From: Kosakonia sp. SMBL-WEM22
Lineage (GTDB): Bacteria > Pseudomonadota > Gammaproteobacteria > Enterobacterales > Enterobacteriaceae
Reading direction: 5' to 3'
DNA length: 64,000 nt
Assembly: GCF_014490785.1 (NCBI RefSeq)
Contig: NZ_CP051488.1
Location: 186,001 to 250,000 of the forward strand
How positions within the stretch are numbered: position 1 is the stretch's first letter; each line of letters begins with the position of its first letter. A program made the position numbers and the translations under genes. Below the pieces are notes generated by a model that saw nothing but the letters and a program-made list of their open reading frames with translations, did not search any database and was not told where the DNA came from. Positions 26,352 to 34,733 of this stretch are shown piece after piece.

Positions 26352-27347
26352 ATGTTTAAACCCCTTTTTGCCGCGATGGTGATGTTAACCAGCCTGCTCT
26401 TTTCCACCGTGTCGCAGGCCGCGACCGCCTGGGAGAGCTACAAAGCGCGCTTTTTAATGCCCGACGGTCGGATTGTCGATACCGGCAATAACAACGTCTC
26501 CCACACCGAAGGGCAGGGTTTTGCCATGCTGATGGCGGTCGGCAATAACGATAAAGCGGCGTTCGACAGCATGTGGCACTGGACGCACACCACGCTGCAA
26601 GACAAGGAAAACGGTCTTTTTTACTGGCGCTATAACCCGGTGGAGGCCGATCCGATCGCCGATAAAAACGATGCCACCGATGGCGATATCCTTATCGCCT
26701 GGGCGCTGCTGAAGGCGGGCGAGCGCTGGAATCTGCCTGCCTATACCGTCGCGTCGGACGCCATTACCCAGGCAGTGCTGAAACATACTGTGACCACCTT
26801 TGCTGGCTATCACGTGATGCTGCCGGGGGCGAAAGGCTTTAACCTCCATAGCCGGGTGACGCTAAACCCCTCCTACTTTATCTTTCCGGCGTGGCAGGAT
26901 TTCGCCAACCGCAGCCACCGGACAATCTGGCAGCAGTTGATTGATGACGGACAAAAAATGGTCGGCAAGATGGCCTTCGGCAAACCGCACCTGCCGACTG
27001 ATTGGGTATCTCTCTCGGCGGACGGTACCTTTAGTCCGGCAACGGAGTGGCCGCCGCGTATGAGCTACGACGCCATTCGCGTGCCGCTCTATCTTGCCTG
27101 GCACAATCCGCAGAGCGTGTTATTAACGCCATGGCGCAGCTGGTGGCAGGGGTTTGAGCGCAGCAAAACACCGGCGTGGGTCAATGTGACCAACAACGAA
27201 AATGCACCTTACAACATGAATGAGGGGTTGCTGGCGGTGCGGGACTTAACCGTTGGCGAGGCGACGGGCGAGCCGCAGATCACCGCCGAGGATGATTACT
27301 ACTCCGCCAGCCTGAAGATACTGGTCTGGCTGGCGCAGCAGCGTTAA
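26352..27347 (+). CDS. bcsZ: Periplasmic endo-1,4-beta-glucanase BcsZ, GH8 (type I operon)
   Basis: A 331-residue GH8 cellulase with a signal peptide (MLTSLLFSTVSQAA). The acid Glu in HTEGQGFAML and the later Asp in SYDAIRVPLYL correspond to the catalytic pair E55 and D243 of E. coli BcsZ; the DATDGDILIAWAL motif is also present. It trims glucan during synthesis. The ATG at 26352 is taken as start rather than the GTG at 26340, because the former gives a clean signal peptide. It closes the type I operon. Confidence 0.92.
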   Translation: MFKPLFAAMVMLTSLLFSTVSQAATAWESYKARFLMPDGRIVDTGNNNVSHTEGQGFAMLMAVGNNDKAAFDSMWHWTHTTLQDKENGLFYWRYNPVEADPIADKNDATDGDILIAWALLKAGERWNLPAYTVASDAITQAVLKHTVTTFAGYHVMLPGAKGFNLHSRVTLNPSYFIFPAWQDFANRSHRTIWQQLIDDGQKMVGKMAFGKPHLPTDWVSLSADGTFSPATEWPPRMSYDAIRVPLYLAWHNPQSVLLTPWRSWWQGFERSKTPAWVNVTNNENAPYNMNEGLLAVRDLTVGEATGEPQITAEDDYYSASLKILVWLAQQR

Positions 27348-27349
27348 CA

Positions 27350-27562
27350 AATGCCGTCTGATGCCGGGTGGCGGCTACGCCTTACCCGGCCTACGTAATG
27401 TGCGGTCTGGATGGGTGGTGCCTGATGCCGGGTGGCGGCTTTGCCTTACCCGGCCTACGTGTGCGGTATCAATGGGCGGGGCGGCTGCGCCTTACCGGGC
27501 CTGCGAATACCACCGGAGCGGTTTTCGTAGGCCTGATAAGCGCAGCGCCATCAGGCAAAGGT
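27350..27562. repeat. REP cluster between the convergent cellulose operons
   Basis: Three inverted REP-like units (GCCGGGTGGCGGCTACGCC and relatives) at about 27363-27395, 27426-27460 and 27476-27500, and a GTAGGCCTGATAAGCG unit at 27528-27560. They occupy the whole gap between bcsZ (plus) and bcsG (minus). Confidence 0.88.
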
Positions 27563-27563
27563 G

Positions 27564-29243
27564 TTACTGCGGATAGGGCACCCAGTCGCCGCCGTTAAGC
27601 CGCACATACGGCTTGTTCTGGTACTGGATCACCACCGCGTTGGCGTTCTCTGATACCGGCGCGGTTTGCGGCAGGTTGCCGATCAACTTCTCCCAGTCGA
27701 CGCTATCCTGGGTGAAGATTTTGCCATCCAGCACGCGGGTGACAATCTCCGAGACCGCGAGGAAGCTGCTCGGCTGGTTAATCACCAGCGGCGCGCCCTG
27801 ATGCGGCGCTTTCATACCGAAGAACTTAATCGCCGTCGGCACGTTGGTAATCGACGGGCTTGGAATATCGCGCAGGCCAGAGACCTGCATCTTATCCCCC
27901 TGCAACGCCGCGCCATGCTCCGGCACCAGCACCACCATCACTTTGCGCCCGGACTTATCGAGCTGCGTGAAGAAGGCATCCAGCTCATCAAACAGCTTCT
28001 GCGCGCGCAGTTTGTAATCCGCCGTTTTGCGATCGCCCGGATAGTGGTTGCCATCGTGCAGTGGCAGCAGGTTATAGAAGGTGGCGGTCGGTTTGCCCTG
28101 TTTAAAGCTCTCTGACTCCATCCAGCGGTTCAGCACCGCGGTATCGTCAAAAATAGGCGAGCCGTCAAAGGAGAGCAGCGTCGGCGGCAGCCCCGCCTGG
28201 TTCATCAGCGGCGCCTGCATGCCGCCATTGTCGCGCACCTCTTTCAGGAAGCCGCCAAACTCGCCGTTATGATCCATCATCAGCTGTTGGGTAAAGCCGA
28301 GTTTCGACAGGTTATCAAACAGGTAGCACTGATTATTCGCCTGCTGATAGAGATTCTTGTGCGACGGCTGGCCGCAGCTGGCGCGCAGCAGGCGGATCGC
28401 CGCCGGGCCGCTGTAGGCGGTCGCCGAGTTAAAGTTTTTGAACTCAATATCGAAATGCGACCAGAGCGGGTGCGACGCCAGACCGGCGGCTTCAATATCG
28501 GCCCAGGAAAGGGAGCAGATATTAATAAACAGCAGATCGAACGGCTGCGCATCGGCAGGCAGCTGCGTCGGGAAGGTGCTCTGGCGCTTCTCCTCCGCCG
28601 CATAGAAGCTGGCGAGCCATGCGTTGAGGTTCTCCGACGTTGGCGGAGCCGTTTGCGCCGGAATATCGCCGACAACCGGGGTGTTACCAACGGCCGCGAC
28701 CGTTGCCGCCTGCGAACCACCGGTGGTGGTGACCGTGGTCGTCGGCTGGCCGCCGGGCCAGAGATTAAAGGCCGGGCCGGTTAAGGTCAGCACGTTCAGC
28801 CAGATCATGATCGCCACCACGAACACCGTGACGCGTAGCCACTGTGACAAAAAGAGCCACGCCACCAGCAGCACAAACACCGCGCCAATCATCTGCCAGT
28901 TGATAAAGCGCGTCACCAGATCGAGCAGGTAATCGGCGCTAAAGCCCGCCACCTGTGAGCCCTGACTCATCATACTTTCAAGACCGGGCAGCCAGGTGTC
29001 GTGCCAGAAGAGCGCAAAACCAAGCGGGAGAGCCACCCAGTGGCGCAGGCGATGCAGGCTCAGGCGCGGCAGCGGCACCAGCAGAAACGCCATAAATACC
29101 AGGTTTAGCATCGGATGAAAGTTGAGGTAGCCTGCCCACAGCAGGCCAAACTTCACCAGGAAGTAGAAGTTCCAGCCGGAAAGGCCACGCCAGTATTGCC
29201 ACAGCGGCGACGGCGCAGAGGGGAGGATCGTATTATTTGTCAT
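27564..29243 (-). CDS. bcsG: Cellulose phosphoethanolamine transferase BcsG
   Basis: A 559-residue inner-membrane protein, the same length as E. coli BcsG, with four or five transmembrane helices in the first 155 residues and a periplasmic alkaline-phosphatase-like domain. The nucleophilic serine falls at S278 (SATAYSGPAAIR), exactly as in E. coli, with C243 (INICSLSW) and the metal-ligand region VLVPEHGAAL. It transfers phosphoethanolamine from phosphatidylethanolamine to cellulose. The start MTNNTILPSAP is used; the upstream in-frame ATG would add residues not found in the family. Overlaps bcsF slightly. Confidence 0.95.
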   Translation of the reverse strand: MTNNTILPSAPSPLWQYWRGLSGWNFYFLVKFGLLWAGYLNFHPMLNLVFMAFLLVPLPRLSLHRLRHWVALPLGFALFWHDTWLPGLESMMSQGSQVAGFSADYLLDLVTRFINWQMIGAVFVLLVAWLFLSQWLRVTVFVVAIMIWLNVLTLTGPAFNLWPGGQPTTTVTTTGGSQAATVAAVGNTPVVGDIPAQTAPPTSENLNAWLASFYAAEEKRQSTFPTQLPADAQPFDLLFINICSLSWADIEAAGLASHPLWSHFDIEFKNFNSATAYSGPAAIRLLRASCGQPSHKNLYQQANNQCYLFDNLSKLGFTQQLMMDHNGEFGGFLKEVRDNGGMQAPLMNQAGLPPTLLSFDGSPIFDDTAVLNRWMESESFKQGKPTATFYNLLPLHDGNHYPGDRKTADYKLRAQKLFDELDAFFTQLDKSGRKVMVVLVPEHGAALQGDKMQVSGLRDIPSPSITNVPTAIKFFGMKAPHQGAPLVINQPSSFLAVSEIVTRVLDGKIFTQDSVDWEKLIGNLPQTAPVSENANAVVIQYQNKPYVRLNGGDWVPYPQ

Positions 29244-29433
29244 GTTTACGGTCTGCCTTGGCGAGCGAATCCCTGCGTAAAACGCCAATCGGTTTTACAT
29301 AGCGGGGTTTAGTAAAAGTTAAACGGAGCGCGGTACGCAACGGGCGCTGCCAGTGGCGCGCAAGGTAGCCCAGCGGAAAGAAGATCAGCGCGCAGAGCAC
29401 AATAAGCTGAATAATATCGCTGACTGACATCAT
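29233..29433 (-). CDS. bcsF: Small membrane protein BcsF
   Basis: A 66-residue protein with one transmembrane helix (DIIQLIVLCALIFFPLGYLARH) and a basic cytoplasmic tail (KPRYVKPIGVLRRDSLAKADRK). It matches E. coli BcsF (63 aa) and in that system recruits BcsE to the membrane and links to BcsG. Its start overlaps the bcsE stop (ATGA) and its end overlaps bcsG. Confidence 0.92.
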   Translation of the reverse strand: MMSVSDIIQLIVLCALIFFPLGYLARHWQRPLRTALRLTFTKPRYVKPIGVLRRDSLAKADRKHDK

Positions 29434-30989
29434 GAGGAGGACTCCGTCACATCGCTTAATAACCGGTGCGGTTGGGGAATACGACGCCAGCTGGTGCCAT
29501 CGTGTTCGGCGTTAATCAACTTCTTCTCCTGGCGAGTGGCAGGCAGCGGCTTCGAGGCGCGCTCAGGCGGCAGGGCGCGCATCTGCACCACTTCGGCGGC
29601 AATCTGGTTATCTTCGAACCACACCATGCGGTTAGAGAAGATATCGCCCGTCGGCAGCGGGAAGATGTGGTTCAGCGCGGTATCAAGATCGTTAACCCGG
29701 CAGAAGGATAAGAAGAGCACCAGCCGGTTATCGCTCATGCTGACAATATCGCCGACGCGGTTGGGTCGACAGAGTGTGAGCGCCTGCTCAACGCGAATGC
29801 CCGGCACCGGGCGCAGCGCCACCAGCACCCCTTTGCCATCCGGCGGCAGCAGCGTGTTGTTGACCATATTGCTTACCGCATCGCAAAACACTGCCCACGG
29901 CTGGAAGCCGCGCAGCTTCAGTGGCTGTGTCATAGAGAGCAGTGTAGAGATATCTTCTGGCACCAGCCGCGTAAACTGCTGCCCTTGCACGCTCTCAATC
30001 AGCGTTAGGCAACGCGAAAGCGGGGCGTTCCACGGGATCACCATATTCGCGCCGCAGCCGAGCAGCAGGCGCTCATCGGTGGCGCGCAGGCTGGCGATAG
30101 TTTCACGCACGATAATTTTGAGATTGTTGCCGCGCTGGCGGCGCAAGGTGTGGATCTGGCGCGCCAGACCGTCGATTTGGCTATTCTGCGCGAGAACGAA
30201 AATCAGCGTTGCCGCCTGGCTGGCGCGCGCCTCTTCAAACAGCGCCTCGTTGGTGGCGAACAGGTTCCAGTGTTCCGAGAGCGGCGGCGCGCCCTCCAGC
30301 ACGGCGACATTACTTAAAATACGTTTTTCATCGCTGCGTGGCTGAACGGAGGCCTCTTCCTGTTTGGCTAATTGCCACTGGCCTTCAACTTCTGTGAGCA
30401 GTAATTGCTGACGGGCGCTGATCCCTTTTTCATTACACCACCACGCTACATCATATAGCGGAATGCCATTTTGATATCGGAGGCTCGCAAGACCAAAAAG
30501 CGAGCGATATTCACTCATCAGAATTGAGGCTTGCTTGTCATTGTTGCTACCGGGGTTAATTACCACCAGAGTGCAATTATTATATTTCGCCCAGGCGTGA
30601 GTTTTTTCTAACCATTTACGTAATTTAGGGGCGGGAATATTCTGCCAGGCATTATTAGCACAGAACAGGAACACTAAATATTTGTCCGGGTCAATAGAGC
30701 TGAGCAGGTCGCGGGTGAAAAAGTATAGACTATTCTCCTGGTTTGGCATGGAGAAGAGCTCGATTTTTTCCGGGCCGTGATTTTTATCTAATTTAATGAG
30801 GTTTCGCAGGTCGTGACCCATGCCCGCTACCGCAACTTTCGCCGCCTTATCCTGCGCGGCAAGGGTTTGGTTGAGCAGGCTCAGGGCGTCCTGCTCACGG
30901 TCGGTGTTCAGCCACCAGACCCCGCCCACAGGCATGTGACGCAATTCGTCCCATAATGATTGGATGCCGATAGAAAATATGGGGTTCAC
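29430..30989 (-). CDS. bcsE: c-di-GMP-binding cellulose regulator BcsE
   Basis: A 519-residue cytoplasmic protein (E. coli 523). The GIL domain I-site RVGD is at 411-414 and a second RATD motif at 302-305, matching the two c-di-GMP-contacting motifs described for E. coli BcsE. The N-terminal part resembles a degenerate receiver/NTPase-like fold. It binds c-di-GMP and, with BcsRQ and BcsF, enhances synthesis and phosphoethanolamine decoration. First gene of bcsEFG, divergent from bcsR. Confidence 0.94.
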   Translation of the reverse strand: MNPIFSIGIQSLWDELRHMPVGGVWWLNTDREQDALSLLNQTLAAQDKAAKVAVAGMGHDLRNLIKLDKNHGPEKIELFSMPNQENSLYFFTRDLLSSIDPDKYLVFLFCANNAWQNIPAPKLRKWLEKTHAWAKYNNCTLVVINPGSNNDKQASILMSEYRSLFGLASLRYQNGIPLYDVAWWCNEKGISARQQLLLTEVEGQWQLAKQEEASVQPRSDEKRILSNVAVLEGAPPLSEHWNLFATNEALFEEARASQAATLIFVLAQNSQIDGLARQIHTLRRQRGNNLKIIVRETIASLRATDERLLLGCGANMVIPWNAPLSRCLTLIESVQGQQFTRLVPEDISTLLSMTQPLKLRGFQPWAVFCDAVSNMVNNTLLPPDGKGVLVALRPVPGIRVEQALTLCRPNRVGDIVSMSDNRLVLFLSFCRVNDLDTALNHIFPLPTGDIFSNRMVWFEDNQIAAEVVQMRALPPERASKPLPATRQEKKLINAEHDGTSWRRIPQPHRLLSDVTESSS

Positions 30990-31161
30990 GGTGTCCCTCT
31001 TGCAGCGAATTTATCTGTAACTCAGTTTACTAGCGAAAGCCGAGAAATAAACCTAACATTGAAATTAAAGAACATCAGATTTAGCATGTAAACGCATTTT
31101 CTTGGGCACGATGCCTTGTGACTTCTTACATCATTTTATATGCAACTGGGATCGGGCCAAC
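30990..31161. promoter_or_regulatory. Divergent promoter region between bcsE and bcsR
   Basis: About 170 AT-rich bases separate the divergent bcsEFG and bcsRQABZC units and should contain both promoters. No consensus box could be assigned with confidence by eye. Confidence 0.5.
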
Positions 31162-31350
31162 ATGAAAAAAAATGAACCCGTTACGCAATCTGACCCGACT
31201 CTGGGTTACACATTCCAGAACGATTTTTTGGTGCTTAGCCGGGTATTTTCCCTGCCTGAAATCGACTATGCCGATATTTCCCAGCGCGAACAACTGGCTG
31301 CCGCGATTAAGCGCTGGCCGCTGCTGGCTGAATTAGCCCGTCAACAATAA
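31162..31350 (+). CDS. bcsR: Cellulose biosynthesis protein BcsR
   Basis: A 62-residue protein, the same length as E. coli BcsR, with the conserved core YTFQNDFLVLSRVFSLPE and DYADISQREQLAAAIKRWPLLAELA. BcsR forms a complex with BcsQ that is essential for cellulose secretion and stabilises the synthase. The start MKKNEPVTQ is chosen by family length; an upstream ATG would add 20 unsupported residues. It lies 11 bases before bcsQ. Confidence 0.93.
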   Translation: MKKNEPVTQSDPTLGYTFQNDFLVLSRVFSLPEIDYADISQREQLAAAIKRWPLLAELARQQ

Positions 31351-31361
31351 AGGATCCGTGG

Positions 31362-32108
31362 ATGACCATCTTGGGACTACAGGGGATCCGTGGTGGCGTG
31401 GGGACGACCTCGATCACTGCGGCTCTGGCCTGGTCACTGCAACTCTTAGGTGAGTCGGTGCTGGTAATTGATGCCTGCCCGGATAACCTTCTGCGCCTCT
31501 CATTTAATGTCGAGTATGAGAACCCAACCGGCTGGGCGCGGTCGCTGCTTGATGGCAACGAGTGGCGCGATGCCGGTATGCGCTATACCACGCAGCTCGA
31601 CCTGCTGCCGTTTGGCCGCCTGGCGGCAAACGAGTGGGAGAATGCCGCGCAGCTTGACGCCGTGGCCGCACAGTTGACCTCTGCGCTGAAAAGCTTAAAG
31701 ACGCAGCAGCACTATCAATGGGTGCTGATTGACCTGCCGCACGGCGTATCACCGCTGGCGCGGCACTTTATCGATCTCTGCGACAACCTCTTTACCGTTA
31801 TCAAACCCGATACCAACTGCCATGTGCGCCTGCACCAGCAGCCGCTGCCCACCGGCGCGCATCTGTTAATTAACGATCTGCGCATTGGCAGCCAGTTACA
31901 GGATGATCTCTGGCAGGTGTGGCTGCAAAGCCAGCCGCGCATGATGCCGATGGTGATTCACCGTGATGAGGCGATGGCAGAGTGCCTGGCCGCCAAGCAA
32001 CCGCTCGGTGAATACCGCAGCGATGCGTTGGCGGCAGAGGAGATCCTGACACTTGCCAACTGGTGCCTGCTCCATTTCGCACCTGCCGCTCAGGGGAGTG
32101 AGGCATGA
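31362..32108 (+). CDS. bcsQ: BcsQ, MinD-like protein with altered P-loop (type II operon)
   Basis: A 248-residue ParA/MinD relative (E. coli BcsQ 250 aa). The P-loop reads GIRGGVGTTS: the signature lysine is R10 and the second lysine is T15, as in E. coli BcsQ, which still binds ATP in complex with BcsR. DACPDNLLRLSF and the C-terminal HRDEAMAECLAAKQPLGEYR are nearly family-identical. It overlaps bcsA by ATGA. It is clearly distinct from the first BcsQ at 16724. Confidence 0.93.
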   Translation: MTILGLQGIRGGVGTTSITAALAWSLQLLGESVLVIDACPDNLLRLSFNVEYENPTGWARSLLDGNEWRDAGMRYTTQLDLLPFGRLAANEWENAAQLDAVAAQLTSALKSLKTQQHYQWVLIDLPHGVSPLARHFIDLCDNLFTVIKPDTNCHVRLHQQPLPTGAHLLINDLRIGSQLQDDLWQVWLQSQPRMMPMVIHRDEAMAECLAAKQPLGEYRSDALAAEEILTLANWCLLHFAPAAQGSEA

Positions 32109-34708
32109 GTCGCCTTGCCACCTGGCTGCTTATTCCGCCGGTGAGCGCGCGGCTGAATGCGCGCTTTCAGCACTACCGCGATCATGGCGCACCGCGCTTT
32201 AGCGCCGCGTTGGGCTGTTTCTGGGCGATCCTCGCCTGGGTGTTTATCCCGCTGGAGCACCCGCGTTGGCAGCAGCTGCGCGCGCAGCAGAACCACTGGT
32301 TTCCGCATATCGATCCCGACCGCCCGCGCCCGCTCGACCCGGCGCGCTACCTGATTCAGACCCTGTGGTTGATGGTGACGCTCCCGCTGGGTGCGCCGCG
32401 ATCGCCGCGTCGCCAGCACTTTGCCCGTATGCGCGTGCTGCGCGGGCGCTGGCACCACTTCCTTGAAACGCTGCCGGAGCGCATGACGCAGCGCACCGGA
32501 CATCTGGACCATAAAAAAGAGCTGGGGCACATCAACCCGAAAGTGCGGCGTATTATTCTCGGCACCGTGGTGGTCTTCTCTTTTCTGCTCGCCATCTTAT
32601 GTATTACCCAGCCCTTTAACCCGCTGTCACAATTCGTCTTTTTGATTCTGCTGTGGGGCGTAGCGCTGCTGGTGCGGCGCATTCCGGGGCGCTTCTCGGT
32701 GCTGATGCTGGTGGTGCTCTCCCTGACGGTCTCTTGCCGCTATATCTGGTGGCGCTACACCTCAACGCTAAACTGGGATGATCCCGTCAGCCTGGTGTGC
32801 GGCCTGGTGCTGCTGTTTGCTGAAACCTACGCGTGGATTGTGCTGGTGCTCGGCTACTTCCAGGTGATCTGGCCCCTTAACCGCCAGCCGGTGCCGCTGC
32901 CGAAAGATATGTCGCTCTGGCCGTCGGTCGATATTTTCGTGCCGACCTATAACGAAGATCTCAACGTGGTGAAAAACACCATTTACGCCTCGCTGGGTAT
33001 CGACTGGCCGAAAGAGAAATTAAAGGTCTGGATCCTTGATGATGGCGGCCGGGAAGAGTTTCGCCAGTTCGCCAAACAGGTCGGCGTTGAGTACATTGCT
33101 CGCACTACCCATGAGCATGCGAAAGCGGGCAACATCAATAATGCCCTCAAGTATGCGAAAGGGGAGTTCGTGTCGATTTTCGACTGCGACCACGTGCCGA
33201 CGCGCTCCTTCCTGCAGATGACGATGGGCTGGTTCCTGAAAGAGAAGAAGCTGGCGATGATGCAGACGCCGCATCACTTCTTCTCGCCGGACCCGTTTGA
33301 ACGCAACCTCGGGCGTTTTCGTAAAACGCCGAACGAAGGCACCCTCTTTTATGGCCTGGTGCAGGATGGCAACGACATGTGGGATGCCACCTTCTTCTGC
33401 GGCTCCTGTGCGGTGATCCGCCGCGGGCCGCTGGACCAGATTGGCGGCATTGCGGTTGAGACGGTGACGGAAGATGCGCACACCTCACTGCGTCTGCACC
33501 GACTCGGCAACACCTCTGCTTATATGCGCATTCCGCAGGCGGCGGGGCTGGCGACCGAAAGCCTCTCGGCGCATATCGGCCAGCGTATCCGCTGGGCACG
33601 CGGCATGGTGCAGATTTTCCGCCTCGATAACCCGCTAATGGGTAAAGGGCTGAAGTTTGCCCAGCGGCTCTGCTACGTCAACGCCATGTTTCACTTCTTG
33701 TCGGGCATTCCGCGGCTTATCTTCCTGACCGCGCCGCTGGCGTTTCTGCTGCTGCACGCCTACATCATCTATGCCCCGGCGATCATGATCGCGCTCTTCG
33801 TACTGCCGCATATGGTGCACGCCAGCCTGACCAACTCGAAAATCCAGGGCAAATTCCGTCACTCCTTCTGGAGTGAGATCTACGAAACGGTGCTGGCGTG
33901 GTATATCGCACCGCCAACCTTGGTGGCGCTGATTAACCCGCACAAAGGGAAGTTCAACGTTACCGCTAAAGGCGGGCTGGTCGAAGAGGAGTATGTCGAC
34001 TGGGTGATCTCGCGCCCCTATATCTTCCTGGTGCTGCTCAACCTGCTCGGCGTGGCGGTCGGTATCTGGCGCTACTTCTACGGCCCGGAAAATGAAATTC
34101 TCACCGTCTTCGTCAGTATCGCGTGGGTCTTCTACAACATGGTGATCCTCGGCGGCGCGGTGGCGGTGTCGGTAGAGAGCAAGCAGGTGCGCCGGGCGCA
34201 CCGCGTTGAAATGACCATGCCTGCTGCCATTGCCCGTGAAGATGGACATCTCTTCTCCTGTACCGTGCAGGACTTCTCTGACGGTGGGCTGGGCATCAAG
34301 ATCAATGGCCAGGCGCAGGTGCTGGAGGGGCAGAAAGTGAGCCTGCTGCTCAAACGCGGCCAGCAAGAGTATGCCTTCCCGGCAACCGTGGCGCGCGTCA
34401 ACGGCAACGAAGTGGGTCTGCAACTGCTGCCGCTGACCACCAAACAGCATATCGATTTTGTGCAGTGTACCTTCGCCCGCGCCGATACCTGGGCGCTGTG
34501 GCAGGACAGCTTCCCGGAGGATAAACCTCTGGAGAGCCTGCTGGATATTTTAAAACTGGGTTTCCGCGGCTACCGCCATCTCGCGGAATTTGCTCCATCG
34601 TCCGTCAAAGTGATTTTCCGCTCGCTCACCGCGCTGGTGTCCTGGGTGGTGTCATTTATTCCGCGCCGCCCGGAACGGAATGTGGCCGTGCAGCAACCGA
34701 TGACGTGA
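32105..34708 (+). CDS. bcsA: Cellulose synthase catalytic subunit BcsA (type II operon)
   Basis: An 867-residue GT2 synthase (E. coli 872) with the long N-terminal extension typical of E. coli-type BcsA. Motifs in order: LDDGG at D312-D313, FDCDH with D360 and D362, TED at 455-457, and QRIRW at 493-497. The PilZ domain has RRAHR at 696-700 and DFSDGG, so c-di-GMP should release autoinhibition. Membrane helices flank the catalytic domain. Its partners BcsB, Z and C follow immediately. The extended N-terminus is thought to contact BcsR/Q. Confidence 0.96.
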   Translation: MSRLATWLLIPPVSARLNARFQHYRDHGAPRFSAALGCFWAILAWVFIPLEHPRWQQLRAQQNHWFPHIDPDRPRPLDPARYLIQTLWLMVTLPLGAPRSPRRQHFARMRVLRGRWHHFLETLPERMTQRTGHLDHKKELGHINPKVRRIILGTVVVFSFLLAILCITQPFNPLSQFVFLILLWGVALLVRRIPGRFSVLMLVVLSLTVSCRYIWWRYTSTLNWDDPVSLVCGLVLLFAETYAWIVLVLGYFQVIWPLNRQPVPLPKDMSLWPSVDIFVPTYNEDLNVVKNTIYASLGIDWPKEKLKVWILDDGGREEFRQFAKQVGVEYIARTTHEHAKAGNINNALKYAKGEFVSIFDCDHVPTRSFLQMTMGWFLKEKKLAMMQTPHHFFSPDPFERNLGRFRKTPNEGTLFYGLVQDGNDMWDATFFCGSCAVIRRGPLDQIGGIAVETVTEDAHTSLRLHRLGNTSAYMRIPQAAGLATESLSAHIGQRIRWARGMVQIFRLDNPLMGKGLKFAQRLCYVNAMFHFLSGIPRLIFLTAPLAFLLLHAYIIYAPAIMIALFVLPHMVHASLTNSKIQGKFRHSFWSEIYETVLAWYIAPPTLVALINPHKGKFNVTAKGGLVEEEYVDWVISRPYIFLVLLNLLGVAVGIWRYFYGPENEILTVFVSIAWVFYNMVILGGAVAVSVESKQVRRAHRVEMTMPAAIAREDGHLFSCTVQDFSDGGLGIKINGQAQVLEGQKVSLLLKRGQQEYAFPATVARVNGNEVGLQLLPLTTKQHIDFVQCTFARADTWALWQDSFPEDKPLESLLDILKLGFRGYRHLAEFAPSSVKVIFRSLTALVSWVVSFIPRRPERNVAVQQPMT

Positions 34709-34733
34709 TTGGCTTAACAATGATGAATACGCG

